Shown here piece by piece: positions 33,203 through 40,768 of a DNA stretch of 60,330 nt; the stretch's first letter is position 1; every line of letters starts with the position of its first letter. The DNA is taken from positions 881,281 to 941,610 of the forward strand of contig NZ_JAEAMR010000007.1 of NCBI RefSeq assembly GCF_015999245.1, read 5' to 3'. The notes beneath the pieces were generated by a model. It saw only the letters and a program-made list of their open reading frames with translations. It was not told the DNA's origin and did not search any database. This DNA is from Streptomyces sp. AV19. Lineage in GTDB: Bacteria > Actinomycetota > Actinomycetes > Streptomycetales > Streptomycetaceae. A program made the position numbers and the translations under genes.

Positions 33203-33694
33203 ATGAGCAGCGCCCAGCACCCACCCGCCCGGCTGACGCACCTCGACGACGCGGGAGCGGCGCGCATGGTCGACGTCTCGGCCAAGGACGTCACCGCCCG
33301 CACGGCCCGGGCGAGCGGACGGGTGCTCGTCTCGCCGCGCGTGGTGGAGCTGCTGCGCGGCGAGGGCCTGCCCAAGGGCGACGTCCTCGCCACCGCCCGG
33401 ATCGCCGGGATCATGGGCGCCAAGCGCACTCCCGAGATCATTCCGCTCTGCCACCCGCTGCCCCTCTCCGGCGTCACCCTCGACCTGGCGCTGGCCGACG
33501 ACGCGGTGGAGATCACCGCCACCGTGCGCACCACCGGCCGCACCGGTGTGGAGATGGAGGCCCTGACCGCCGTCTCCACGGCCGCGCTCACGGTGGTCGA
33601 CATGGTCAAGGCGGTGGACAAGGCGGCCGTCATCACCGACGTCCGGGTCGAGGAGAAGACGGGCGGCAAGTCCGGCGACTGGCGGCGGCCGTGA
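33203..33694 (+). CDS. moaC: Cyclic pyranopterin monophosphate synthase
   Basis: 163 aa. Conserved MoaC residues are in [46 protein letters not shown] and [26 protein letters not shown]. With MoaA it forms cPMP, the first step of molybdenum cofactor synthesis. GGGAGAA precedes the ATG. It lies 93 nt after glp, whose stop region is a short tandem duplication (CTCGACTGACGGC), and overlaps the next gene by 4 nt (GTGA). Confidence 0.95.
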   Translation: MSSAQHPPARLTHLDDAGAARMVDVSAKDVTARTARASGRVLVSPRVVELLRGEGLPKGDVLATARIAGIMGAKRTPEIIPLCHPLPLSGVTLDLALADDAVEITATVRTTGRTGVEMEALTAVSTAALTVVDMVKAVDKAAVITDVRVEEKTGGKSGDWRRP

Positions 33695-34185
33695 GAGCCC
33701 TGGTGATCACCGCCTCGAACCGCGCCGCGGCCGGCGTCTACCCCGACCGCGGCGGCCCCCTGCTGGCCGACGGCCTGGCCGCGCTGGGCTTCGAGGTCGC
33801 GGACGTCCGCGTGGTGCCCGACGGCGACCCGGTGGAGGCCGCCCTGCGCCGCGCCGTCGCCGACGCGTACGACGTGGTGCTCACCACCGGCGGCACCGGC
33901 ATCTCGCCCACCGACCGCACCCCCGAGGCCACCCGCGCCGTCCTGGACTACGAGGTCCCGGGCATCGCCGAGGCCATCCGGGCCGAGGGCCTGGCCAAGG
34001 TCCCCACGGCCGCCCTCTCCCGGGGCCTGGCCGGCGTGGCGGGCCGCACGCTGATCGTCAACCTGCCCGGCTCGACGGGCGGGGTGCGCGACGGCCTCGC
34101 CGTCCTGTCCCGCCTCCTGCCGCACGCGGTGGACCAGCTGCGCGGCGGTGACCACCCCGGACCGGACCCCCGGAACCCGCGATGA
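33691..34185 (+). CDS. MogA/MoaB-family molybdopterin adenylyltransferase
   Basis: 164 aa from GTG 33691, which overlaps the moaC stop as GTGA; this coupling fixes the start. [20 protein letters not shown], the molybdopterin-binding [16 protein letters not shown], and [16 protein letters not shown] identify the family. It adenylates molybdopterin before metal insertion by a MoeA-type enzyme, such as the neighbouring glp product. Its stop overlaps the rimJ-like ATG by 4 nt. Confidence 0.92.
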   Translation: MRALVITASNRAAAGVYPDRGGPLLADGLAALGFEVADVRVVPDGDPVEAALRRAVADAYDVVLTTGGTGISPTDRTPEATRAVLDYEVPGIAEAIRAEGLAKVPTAALSRGLAGVAGRTLIVNLPGSTGGVRDGLAVLSRLLPHAVDQLRGGDHPGPDPRNPR

Positions 34186-34817
34186 GCACCTGGCCGGTCG
34201 CCCTCGCCGACGGCGACGTGGTCCTGCGGCCGATCCGCATGCGCGACCAGCGCGCCTGGCGCGAGGTCAACCGGCGCAACCGCGACTGGCTGCGCCCCTG
34301 GGAGGCGACGGTCCCGCCGCCCCCGCCCGGCGCCCGGCCCGCCCACCGGCCCACCTACCGGCAGATGGTCCGCCACCTGCGCGCCGAGGCCCACGCCGGG
34401 CGCATGCTGCCCTTCGTCATCGAGTACCGGGACCAGCTGGCCGGCCAGCTCACCGTCGCCGGGATCACCTGGGGCTCGATGTGCTCGGCCCACGTCGGCT
34501 ACTGGGTGGACGAGGCGGTGGCCGGCCGCGGCGTCATGCCGACCTCCCTCGCGCTCGCCGTCGACCACTGCTTCCGCGGCCTGGGCCTGCACCGCGTCGA
34601 GGTCTGCATCCGTCCCGAGAACGCGCCCAGCCGCCGGGTGGTGGAGAAGCTGGGCTTCCGGGAGGAGGGCCTGCGCCCGCGCTACCTGCACATCGACGGG
34701 GACTGGCGCGACCACCTGGTCTACGCGCTCACGGCCGACGAGGCGATGGACGGGCTGCTGTCCCGCTGGCACCGCTCGCGGGACGGCTCCCGGGGGGAGC
34801 ATGGGTCGATGAAATAA
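34182..34817 (+). CDS. rimJ: RimJ-like ribosomal-protein N-acetyltransferase
   Basis: 211 aa; ATG overlaps the upstream stop (ATGA), so translation is coupled. The GNAT fold shows VVLRPIRMRDQRAWREVNRRNRDWLRPWEA, the acetyl-CoA loop AGRGVMPTSLALAVDHCF and RPENAPSRRVVEKLGFREEG. Rv0995 holds the same place in mycobacteria and a rimJ gene in the corynebacterial glp operon. The true acceptor is unproven in these genera. Confidence 0.9.
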   Translation: MSTWPVALADGDVVLRPIRMRDQRAWREVNRRNRDWLRPWEATVPPPPPGARPAHRPTYRQMVRHLRAEAHAGRMLPFVIEYRDQLAGQLTVAGITWGSMCSAHVGYWVDEAVAGRGVMPTSLALAVDHCFRGLGLHRVEVCIRPENAPSRRVVEKLGFREEGLRPRYLHIDGDWRDHLVYALTADEAMDGLLSRWHRSRDGSRGEHGSMK

Positions 34818-34826
34818 AACAAATAT

Positions 34827-34893
34827 TCGAACTTTCCCGTCGAATGGCCGCCTCCGGGCGACACCGAACCGAACAATCACAAAAAAAGTTCGA
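34827..34893. repeat. Inverted repeat TCGAACTTT...AAAGTTCGA before sepX
   Basis: Perfect 9-bp arms with a 49-nt interval in the only strongly AT-rich patch nearby (runs AAATATTCG and seven A's). It can be a terminator-like hairpin after rimJ or paired operator half-sites for sepX. Confidence 0.45.
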
Positions 34894-34968
34894 GCTATGA
34901 GCCGATTCGTGCGACACACCGCGCCAATTGGCGGAATCAGCTGAGCGAGCCCCTCTACCGTGTGCAGT

Positions 34969-36045
34969 GTGAGCAGCAGCGGCCTGATCTACGCAGTCAT
35001 CGTCGGGGCCTGGGCCGCCTACTTGGTGCCGATGTGGCTCCGTAGGCAGGACGAGCTCAACGAAGCCCGTCCGACGGAACGCTTCAGCACCGCCATCCGG
35101 CTCCTGTCCGGACGGGCGGGCATGGAGCGCCGTTACGCCAAGGACCTCGAGGGGCGCGCCGTGTCCGGCTCCGCCGACGCGCCCGCCCCGGGCCCGGAGG
35201 CGGAGGCGGAACCCCCGGCGGCCCCCGAGCCGGACGCCGTGACCGACACGGTCACCGTCCGGCCCTCCGTCGCGCCCGCGCCCGACCGGGCGTCCCCTTC
35301 CTCCGCCTCCGCCTCCGCCTCCGCCTCCTCCGCCGCCGCCGAGCGCGCGCGCCGTTCGAAGGTGCTCGCCCGCCGGCGCCGCACCACTGTCGTGCTCTTC
35401 CTCGCCTTCACCCTGGGCGCGGTCGTCGCGGGCGTGGGCGGAGTGGCGTTCCTGTGGGTCCCGGGCATCCCGGCGCTGCTCCTCAGCGCGTACATCTGCT
35501 ACCTGCGGATCCAGGAGCGGCGGCGGTTCGCGTTCGTCATGGACCAGCGGCGCGCCGAGCTGGCCGCGCAGCGGCTGCGTGAGGGCCGGCCCCGCCCTCA
35601 GCAGGCGGCGGACCCCACTACCGTCGCCGCCCCCTCCGACACCGTCCTGCAGGCGGCGCCCCCCGCCGCCGATAGCGCGAAGCCGTCGGCCCGCAGCGCG
35701 GGCCGCCGCGCCCTGGTCGAGCAGACCGACCACGCCGAGTGGGTGGACCAGCAGCGCGACCGGGGCACCGACGGCGAGGACGGCTGGGAGCCGGTGCCGG
35801 TCCCGCTGCCGACGTACGTCACCGCGCCCGTCGCCCCGCGCGCCGGGGGCTCGGCCGAGCTCGGTGCCCCGGACACCTGGAGCTCCGCCCGCTCCAGCAC
35901 CGCCGAGCCGGCCCTCGACCGCAAGGCCGCGTCCGCCGAGGACCGCCGCAGCGCCCGGCCGCGCCGCCGCCCGCGCGAGCGCGGCCGCACCCCGCTCTTC
36001 GACCAGTACGCCGACGACGAGCGCCCGCGCGCGGCCAACGGCTGA
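34969..36045 (+). CDS. sepX: SepX/GLPR-type membrane protein of cell division
   Basis: 358 aa. GTG 34969 is preferred over GTG 34960: TACCGT (34956-34961) ends 7 nt before it, as in leaderless genes. One N-terminal membrane helix (SGLIYAVIVGAWAAYLVPMWL) is followed by RRQDELNEARPTERFSTAIRLL, an Ala/Pro/Ser-rich segment, two closely spaced helices (about 143-183) and a long basic cytoplasmic tail. This topology and position behind glp-rimJ match SepX, required for normal cross-walls in S. venezuelae, and the corynebacterial Glp receptor. It likely recruits the Glp/FtsZ complex to membrane sites. Confidence 0.88.
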   Translation: MSSSGLIYAVIVGAWAAYLVPMWLRRQDELNEARPTERFSTAIRLLSGRAGMERRYAKDLEGRAVSGSADAPAPGPEAEAEPPAAPEPDAVTDTVTVRPSVAPAPDRASPSSASASASASSAAAERARRSKVLARRRRTTVVLFLAFTLGAVVAGVGGVAFLWVPGIPALLLSAYICYLRIQERRRFAFVMDQRRAELAAQRLREGRPRPQQAADPTTVAAPSDTVLQAAPPAADSAKPSARSAGRRALVEQTDHAEWVDQQRDRGTDGEDGWEPVPVPLPTYVTAPVAPRAGGSAELGAPDTWSSARSSTAEPALDRKAASAEDRRSARPRRRPRERGRTPLFDQYADDERPRAANG

Positions 36046-36140
36046 CATCCCGCGGCCCCCGCGCGCTGACCAGCGAGGGGGCGGCAGGAGGGCGATTTTC
36101 TCGTAGGCCGGACGGGGTGCTAGAGTTTCACTCGTTGCAA

Positions 36141-36214
36141 GGGCCTGTGGCGCAGTCCGGTAGCGCACCTCGTTCGCATCGAGGGGGTCAGGGGTTCGAA
36201 TCCCCTCAGGTCCA
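36141..36214 (+). tRNA. tRNA-Ala (anticodon CGC)
   Basis: A 74-nt cloverleaf: acceptor GGGCCTG/CAGGTCC with the alanine identity pair G3-U70, D arm GCGC/GCGC, anticodon stem CCTCG/CGAGG with loop TTCGCAT (anticodon CGC), variable GGGTC, T arm AGGGG-TTCGAAT-CCCCT, discriminator A, no CCA. Confidence 0.97.
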
Positions 36215-36768
36215 CACAACGGCCGTTCTTGAGTTCACTCAGGGCCGGTTGACGAGATCCCGGCGATCATGATGATCGTGCGGGGTCTTCGTCGTTTCCG
36301 GGGCCCGTTCGAGGTTGTTCGGGGTGATGGATGGGTGGCAGAGCCCTCTGAATCGCCGTCAGGCCTCTGAAACGCTGTCAGGCGAGAGCGGCGGCGCGAC
36401 CGTGAAGAGCCGCTGATACTCCCCCGAGGTCGGCGGGTGCGGGGGAACGTCCGGGCATCCGATGTGTGGAAGCGGGCCGGGGCGGGAAAGCCACGTTCGT
36501 CGTCCATCCCCGGGCGCAGTCGGTACCCCGTCGGCCGGTTCGCCGGTGATGATCAGTCGGCTCAACGCCTCCTCACCGGTGGCCGGTTGTCGCGCCACCC
36601 GCGGGTCCTCCGCACGAAGCTCCCCCGTGTTCGCGCGGTACCTTCCCGGTCCTGGAACCGCTGCGGTGGGCCCACTGGCGCACGGGGGAGCTTGATCTTG
36701 GCCAGGGGCGACAGCGAACTGCGACCGGAGTGGTTCAGCCACCTCACTCGACGGCGAGGAGAGTCGCC
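36215..36768. other. 554-bp region after tRNA-Ala without a convincing gene
   Basis: It has lower third-position GC than its surroundings in every frame. A minus-strand frame at 36359-36742 (127 codons) is open but has mixed codon use and no recognisable domain; it could be a decayed gene. It contains CGATCATGATGATCG (near 36265) and two 19-bp near-identical tandem units (36345-36382). GAGGAG at 36756-36761 belongs to the next gene. Confidence 0.5.
36345..36382 (+). repeat. 19-bp imperfect tandem duplication
   Basis: CCTCTGAATCGCCGTCAGG followed directly by CCTCTGAAACGCTGTCAGG, two mismatches. Confidence 0.85.
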
Positions 36769-37815
36769 ATGCGGACCGGCATCGTCATGACAGCGGGGCC
36801 GGGTGTGGAGCACCTGGCCGCCCGCGCGGAGGAACTCGGCTTCGACAGTTTCTGGGTGTACGACACGCCGATGGTCCACGGCGATCCGTTCGTGAGTCTC
36901 GCACTCTGCGCCAAGTCCACCCACCGGATCAGGCTCGGCATCGGTGTCACCTCGCCGGCGCTGCGTTCCGCGCCCGCCGCGGCGGCGGCCGTCAGCAGCC
37001 TCAACGCCCTCGCCCCCGGCCGCATCGTCTGCGGGGTCGGCACGGGCAACACGGCGCGCCGTACGCTCGGCATGCGGCCTGTGAAGATGGCGGAGCTGGA
37101 GTCGTTCACGGCCGCCCTGCAGGATCTCACCGCGGGCCGCGAGTCGGACTACCGCGAGGGGACCCGGTCCAGCAGGGTGCGGTTCCTGCACGTCGGGCCG
37201 TACGTCAACACCGAGGCGCCCGTGGAGTTCGTCGTGGCCGCGTCCGGTCTGAAGGCTGCGGCGGTCGCCGGCCGGCTCGGCGCGGGAGTGATCTCCTTCG
37301 GGATGCACGACCCCGCGGCCTGGTCCGCCCTCGGCCGGGCCCGGCGGGCGGCGGCGCGGGACGCGGGCAGCGCCGGGAAGAGCCGTTCGTATCTCATGTC
37401 CTCCCTGCATGTCCTCGCCGACGGCGAGGACCGCTACGGCGATCCGGTCAAGGACTCGATGGGGCACATCGCACTGAGCGCACTGATCCTCGGCGCGGAG
37501 GACCCCGCCTTCCGCGCGGCCCTCCCTCCGGAAGAGGCCGCGGCTGTCGGCCGTCTGCTCCAGTTGCGCGGCACCACCTCCACCGATCCCAGGCTTCACC
37601 AGGCGCTCTACCGCAACTACCTGGGTCGGCTGTCCCCCGAGGACCGCGAGCTCATCGTGCCCTCCCTGGTAGACACATTCGGCCTGGTCGGTACCAGGGA
37701 CGAGGTCACCGGGCGGATCGACGCGCTGGAGAAGTCGGGGGTCGACGAGCTGGTGATCCAGCCCGTTGTGGACCCGGAGACCGAAATGGCCGAGCTCGCA
37801 CGGCTGCTGGTCTGA
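36769..37815 (+). CDS. Luciferase-like (LLM class) F420/flavin-dependent oxidoreductase
   Basis: 348 aa. GAGGAG 7 nt before the ATG fixes the start. LLM-family features: ARAEELGFDSFWVYDT, LALCAKSTHRIRLGIGVTSP, LNALAPGRIVCGVGTGNTARRTLGM and a C-terminal GTRDEVTGRIDALEKSGVDELVIQPV. The bacterial-luciferase TIM barrel binds FMN or F420; which one, and the substrate, are not decidable here. It stands in the accessory stretch after tRNA-Ala and precedes an AraC regulator by 247 nt. Confidence 0.88.
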   Translation: MRTGIVMTAGPGVEHLAARAEELGFDSFWVYDTPMVHGDPFVSLALCAKSTHRIRLGIGVTSPALRSAPAAAAAVSSLNALAPGRIVCGVGTGNTARRTLGMRPVKMAELESFTAALQDLTAGRESDYREGTRSSRVRFLHVGPYVNTEAPVEFVVAASGLKAAAVAGRLGAGVISFGMHDPAAWSALGRARRAAARDAGSAGKSRSYLMSSLHVLADGEDRYGDPVKDSMGHIALSALILGAEDPAFRAALPPEEAAAVGRLLQLRGTTSTDPRLHQALYRNYLGRLSPEDRELIVPSLVDTFGLVGTRDEVTGRIDALEKSGVDELVIQPVVDPETEMAELARLLV

Positions 37816-38062
37816 CACCCCTCGGCGAAGGACGGCCGTCGGATCGTCCAGCGGGCCGTTTTGGCTGTCCGGCGTGGCGGCGGGCAGGCTGCCTGGGCGG
37901 GCCCGCTCCTCGAACCCGTTGGGGAACGATCTTTGAAGGACTTCGCAGCCCCACGTCACGGGATTTCTGCGTTCCGGAGAAGCGGGGCCGCCGGGGCGGG
38001 ACCGGGCGTGGGTAGGATTCGTGGCCAGGGATCCGGTGTTCTGTGCTTCCGAGGGGAGCGAT

Positions 38063-39004
38063 GTGGACAGCCAGGCATCTGTGAGCGGTCTCCGGAAGTC
38101 CGATTCGGGTGAACTCGCCTTCTGCGTCCCCGATCCCCGGCTGGCCGGCTTCGTGCTCGAGTACACGGGCCAGGACTGGACGCTCGCGCGGCCGTTGGTG
38201 CGGCGGGTCATGGCGTTGGAGACCGTGCTCTTCGTCATCGACTTCGAGCCGCACGCCCGCAGGGTGGGTGACGACTCCCGGGCGGCGGACCGGTGTTCGG
38301 TGGTGTCCCCGGTGACGGGGGTGAGGGAACGGCCGATGGCGATCGAGCAGGCCGGGCGGTTGTACGGGCTGACGGTGCGGCTGACCGCGCCGGGGGCCCG
38401 CGCGTTGTTCGGCCTCCCGCTGTGCGAGATCGCCAACACGTGCGTCGGCCTGGCCGACATCCTGGGGGCCCGCGCCGCCCGGCAGTTGGCCGAGCGGCTC
38501 GCCGAGGCCCCTGACTGGCCCGCGCGGTTCCGGCTGCTGGACGGCTATCTGATCGCCCGCATCTGCGGCGGGCCGGAACTGCCCGTGCCGGTCCGGCGGG
38601 CCTGGCAGCGGCTGACGGCCCTCTCGGGCGACGTGCGGATCGGTGCGCTCGCGGACGAAGTGGGGTGGTCCCGGCAGCACTTGAACGCCCGGTTCCGTCA
38701 GGAGATCGGTCTGTCCCCCAAGACCGTGGCCCGCATCGCGCGGCTGCAGAGGGCCATGTTCCTCATGCGGGACACCCGGCTGTCCTCGTGGGCGGACACC
38801 GCCGTGGCGTCCGGCTATGCGGACCAGCCGCACTTCAACCGTGACTTCCGGATGCTGACCGGCTGCACCCCGAGCAGTTTCCGGGCCCTCACGACCGAGT
38901 GGACCGGCTCGTGGGAGTCCGATCGCCCCAGGACGTCCGCGCATCCCAGCGAGTTGATCGGGGCGCCGTGGTGGGCGTGGGAGGAGCCGTCCGAGCGGCC
39001 GTGA
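38063..39004 (+). CDS. AraC-family transcriptional regulator
   Basis: 313 aa from GTG 38063 with GGGGAG 5 nt upstream. The N-terminal two thirds are a variable sensing domain (RPLVRRVMALETVLFVIDFEP). The C-terminal AraC double HTH covers about 195-290: RIGALADEVGWSRQHLNARFRQEIGLSPKTVARIARLQRA and VASGYADQPHFNRDFRMLTGCTPSSFRAL. It may regulate the preceding LLM oxidoreductase; no operator is recognisable. Confidence 0.88.
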   Translation: MDSQASVSGLRKSDSGELAFCVPDPRLAGFVLEYTGQDWTLARPLVRRVMALETVLFVIDFEPHARRVGDDSRAADRCSVVSPVTGVRERPMAIEQAGRLYGLTVRLTAPGARALFGLPLCEIANTCVGLADILGARAARQLAERLAEAPDWPARFRLLDGYLIARICGGPELPVPVRRAWQRLTALSGDVRIGALADEVGWSRQHLNARFRQEIGLSPKTVARIARLQRAMFLMRDTRLSSWADTAVASGYADQPHFNRDFRMLTGCTPSSFRALTTEWTGSWESDRPRTSAHPSELIGAPWWAWEEPSERP

Positions 39005-39110
39005 ACGTGGCGATCCGCTCCGGGGCGTGCGTGCGGGGCTACCCAAAAGATCCCCCGGCTCTCTACCGTGGACGGGCGAGACGACCGATGCGGTACGGCA
39101 AGGGGGTCCT

Positions 39111-39560
39111 GTGGAGGCCGAGTTGACGGCGCTGGCGGCGTCGGGCGCGACGACGCTGGTGGGTTTGATGGTGACGGACGCCTGGTCGCAGGCCCGTGGG
39201 CGGGTGGCGCGGTTCTTCGCCCGCGGCGGGGAGGACGAGGCCGCGGTGGACGACGAGCTGCGGCGCGACGGCGAGGAACTGGCCGCCCGGGAGGACGGTC
39301 CTGCGGCGGCCGAGGTCGAACGGCGCTGGCGGGACCGGTTGCGGCAGGCGCTCCGGGACGATCCGGGAGCCGCGGGGGAGCTGCGGGGGCTGCTCGCCGA
39401 GCTGGAGCCGGCGGGCCGTGCCGAGGGTGGGGTTCACGTGCACAACAACGTGATCGGGGGGACGCAGTACGGGCCGGTCGTCCAGGGGCAGAACTTCTCC
39501 GGGCTGACGTTCGACATGAGGGGTGCGGTGCCGCCGCGCCGCGAGCCGGGGCGGGACTGA
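39111..39560 (+). CDS. Stand-alone protein resembling the N-terminal domain of STAND NTPases
   Basis: 149 aa from GTG 39111 with AAGGGGG about 4 nt upstream. Residues 1-100 are helical (TALAASGATTLVGLMVTDAWSQARGRVARFFARGGEDE, then WRDRLRQAL..PGAAGELRGLLAEL) and parallel in order and spacing the first 95 residues of the STAND protein at 4292. The tail VIGGTQYGPVVQGQNFSG looks like the short beta motif seen between sensor and NTPase in some actinobacterial STAND proteins (from memory). It could be a partner, decoy or remnant. No NTPase follows; the next gene is an rRNA methyltransferase. Confidence 0.7.
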   Translation: MEAELTALAASGATTLVGLMVTDAWSQARGRVARFFARGGEDEAAVDDELRRDGEELAAREDGPAAAEVERRWRDRLRQALRDDPGAAGELRGLLAELEPAGRAEGGVHVHNNVIGGTQYGPVVQGQNFSGLTFDMRGAVPPRREPGRD

Positions 39561-39564
39561 GGCC

Positions 39565-39640
39565 CGGCCACGTCCTTTCGCCGCTTTCCAGGGGCCGGAT
39601 CCTGTCCGCCCGTCGGGCGGGAGCCGGGCCCCTCCGTGCG
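39565..39640. repeat. Degenerate relative of the intergenic palindromic element
   Basis: CCTTTCGCCGCTTTCC, CGCCCGTCGGGCGGG and GCCGGGCCCCTCCG recall the modules of the 18.7-kb element, with several mismatches and no long arms. Confidence 0.4.
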
Positions 39641-39767
39641 TAGCCCATCGGCCGCCCCGCCGCCCCGTGTTAGCCTCGTGACCACCACATTCACCGGCTG
39701 TCCTCACGTCTCTCACCGCTGAAGCCGGGACCCGGTCCCGAGATCGTTCGCGCGGAGGACTCCACTC

Positions 39768-40625
39768 ATGACAGCCACCCCCGACGTCCCCGGGACGCGG
39801 CACCGGCTTCTCGACGTGCTGGCCTGCCCCCACTGCGGTGAGCCGCTCACCCTCGCGGACCGTGCGCTCCGCTGCCCCGCCCGGCACGCGTTCGACATCG
39901 CCCGCCAGGGGTACGTCGGCCTGCTCACCGGCAACATGAAGGCCGGGACGGCCGACTCCGCCGACATGGTGCGCGCCCGCGGCGCGTTCCTGGGCGCCGG
40001 GCACTACGACCCGCTCGCCCGGGCGCTGGCCCGCGTCGTCGAACCGCTCGGCGCCGGGACCGTGCTGGACGCCGGCGCCGGCACCGGGCACTACCTCGCC
40101 GCCGTCCTCGACGCGCTGCCCGACGCCGTCGGGCTGGGACTGGACGTGTCCAAGTACGCGCTGCGCCAGGCGGCCCGGTGCCACCCGAGGGCCTGGGCCG
40201 CCACCTGGGACGTGTGGCGCCGGCTGCCGGTGCGCACCGGCTCCGTGGACGTCGTGCTCAACGTCTTCGCGCCGCGCAACGGCGAGGAGTTCCACCGGGT
40301 CCTGCGCCCCGGCGGCGCGCTCGTCGTCGTCACGCCGAACCCGGCCCACCTCGCCGAACTCCGCGGCCCGCTGGGGCTGCTGGGCGTGGACTCCGCCAAG
40401 GAGGACCGGCTGGAGCGCACGCTGGGCGGGCGCTTCCGGGCCGAGGGGCGGGACGTGCACGAGCACACCGTCGTCCTCGGCGCCGAGGACGTGGAGCACC
40501 TCGTGCTCATGGGGCCGAGCGCGCGGCACATCACGCCGGAGGAACTCCGGGAGCGCGTCGGGGCGCTGGACCTGCCGGTCCGGACCACGGTCTCCTGCGT
40601 CATCTCCGTCCACCGGGCCCTGTGA
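39768..40625 (+). CDS. RlmA/TlrB-type 23S rRNA (guanine-N1) methyltransferase
   Basis: 285 aa. A zinc finger (C20, C23, C36, H40 in LACPHCG and RCPARHAFD) precedes RQGYVGLLTGNMKAGTADSADMV, the signature of the RlmA family, and the SAM site VLDAGAGTGHYL. These enzymes methylate N1 of G745 or G748 in helix 35; the G748 branch (TlrB) contributes to tylosin resistance in Gram-positives. GGAGGA precedes the ATG. No macrolide genes are visible, so a housekeeping or self-protective role is undecided. Confidence 0.9.
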   Translation: MTATPDVPGTRHRLLDVLACPHCGEPLTLADRALRCPARHAFDIARQGYVGLLTGNMKAGTADSADMVRARGAFLGAGHYDPLARALARVVEPLGAGTVLDAGAGTGHYLAAVLDALPDAVGLGLDVSKYALRQAARCHPRAWAATWDVWRRLPVRTGSVDVVLNVFAPRNGEEFHRVLRPGGALVVVTPNPAHLAELRGPLGLLGVDSAKEDRLERTLGGRFRAEGRDVHEHTVVLGAEDVEHLVLMGPSARHITPEELRERVGALDLPVRTTVSCVISVHRAL

Positions 40626-40768
40626 CGCAGATCATTCTCCCCGCGCCGTCGGATCGATCTCCGGGTCGTGGCGTGCATGACAGGATCATGCGGTTCCTTA
40701 CCTGCAAGTAACCCTGCAGGTGACCGCAGTCCGTCCCGCTGCGTGCGGCACGCCCCCGAGGATTCACC

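Noticed and set aside
36359..36742. 127-codon minus-strand frame after tRNA-Ala
   Set aside because: Mixed third-position GC, no ribosome-binding site or domain; kept only as a possible relic.
36184..39640. Duplicate of the tRNA-Ala 3' end marking an attachment site
   Set aside because: I looked for GTTCGAATCCCC or CCCCTCAGGTCC further downstream and found none before 39.7 kb.
39768..40625. Macrolide biosynthesis cluster implied by the TlrB-like methyltransferase
   Set aside because: No polyketide synthase, glycosyltransferase set or transporter of such a cluster is nearby; the family is also chromosomal in non-producers.
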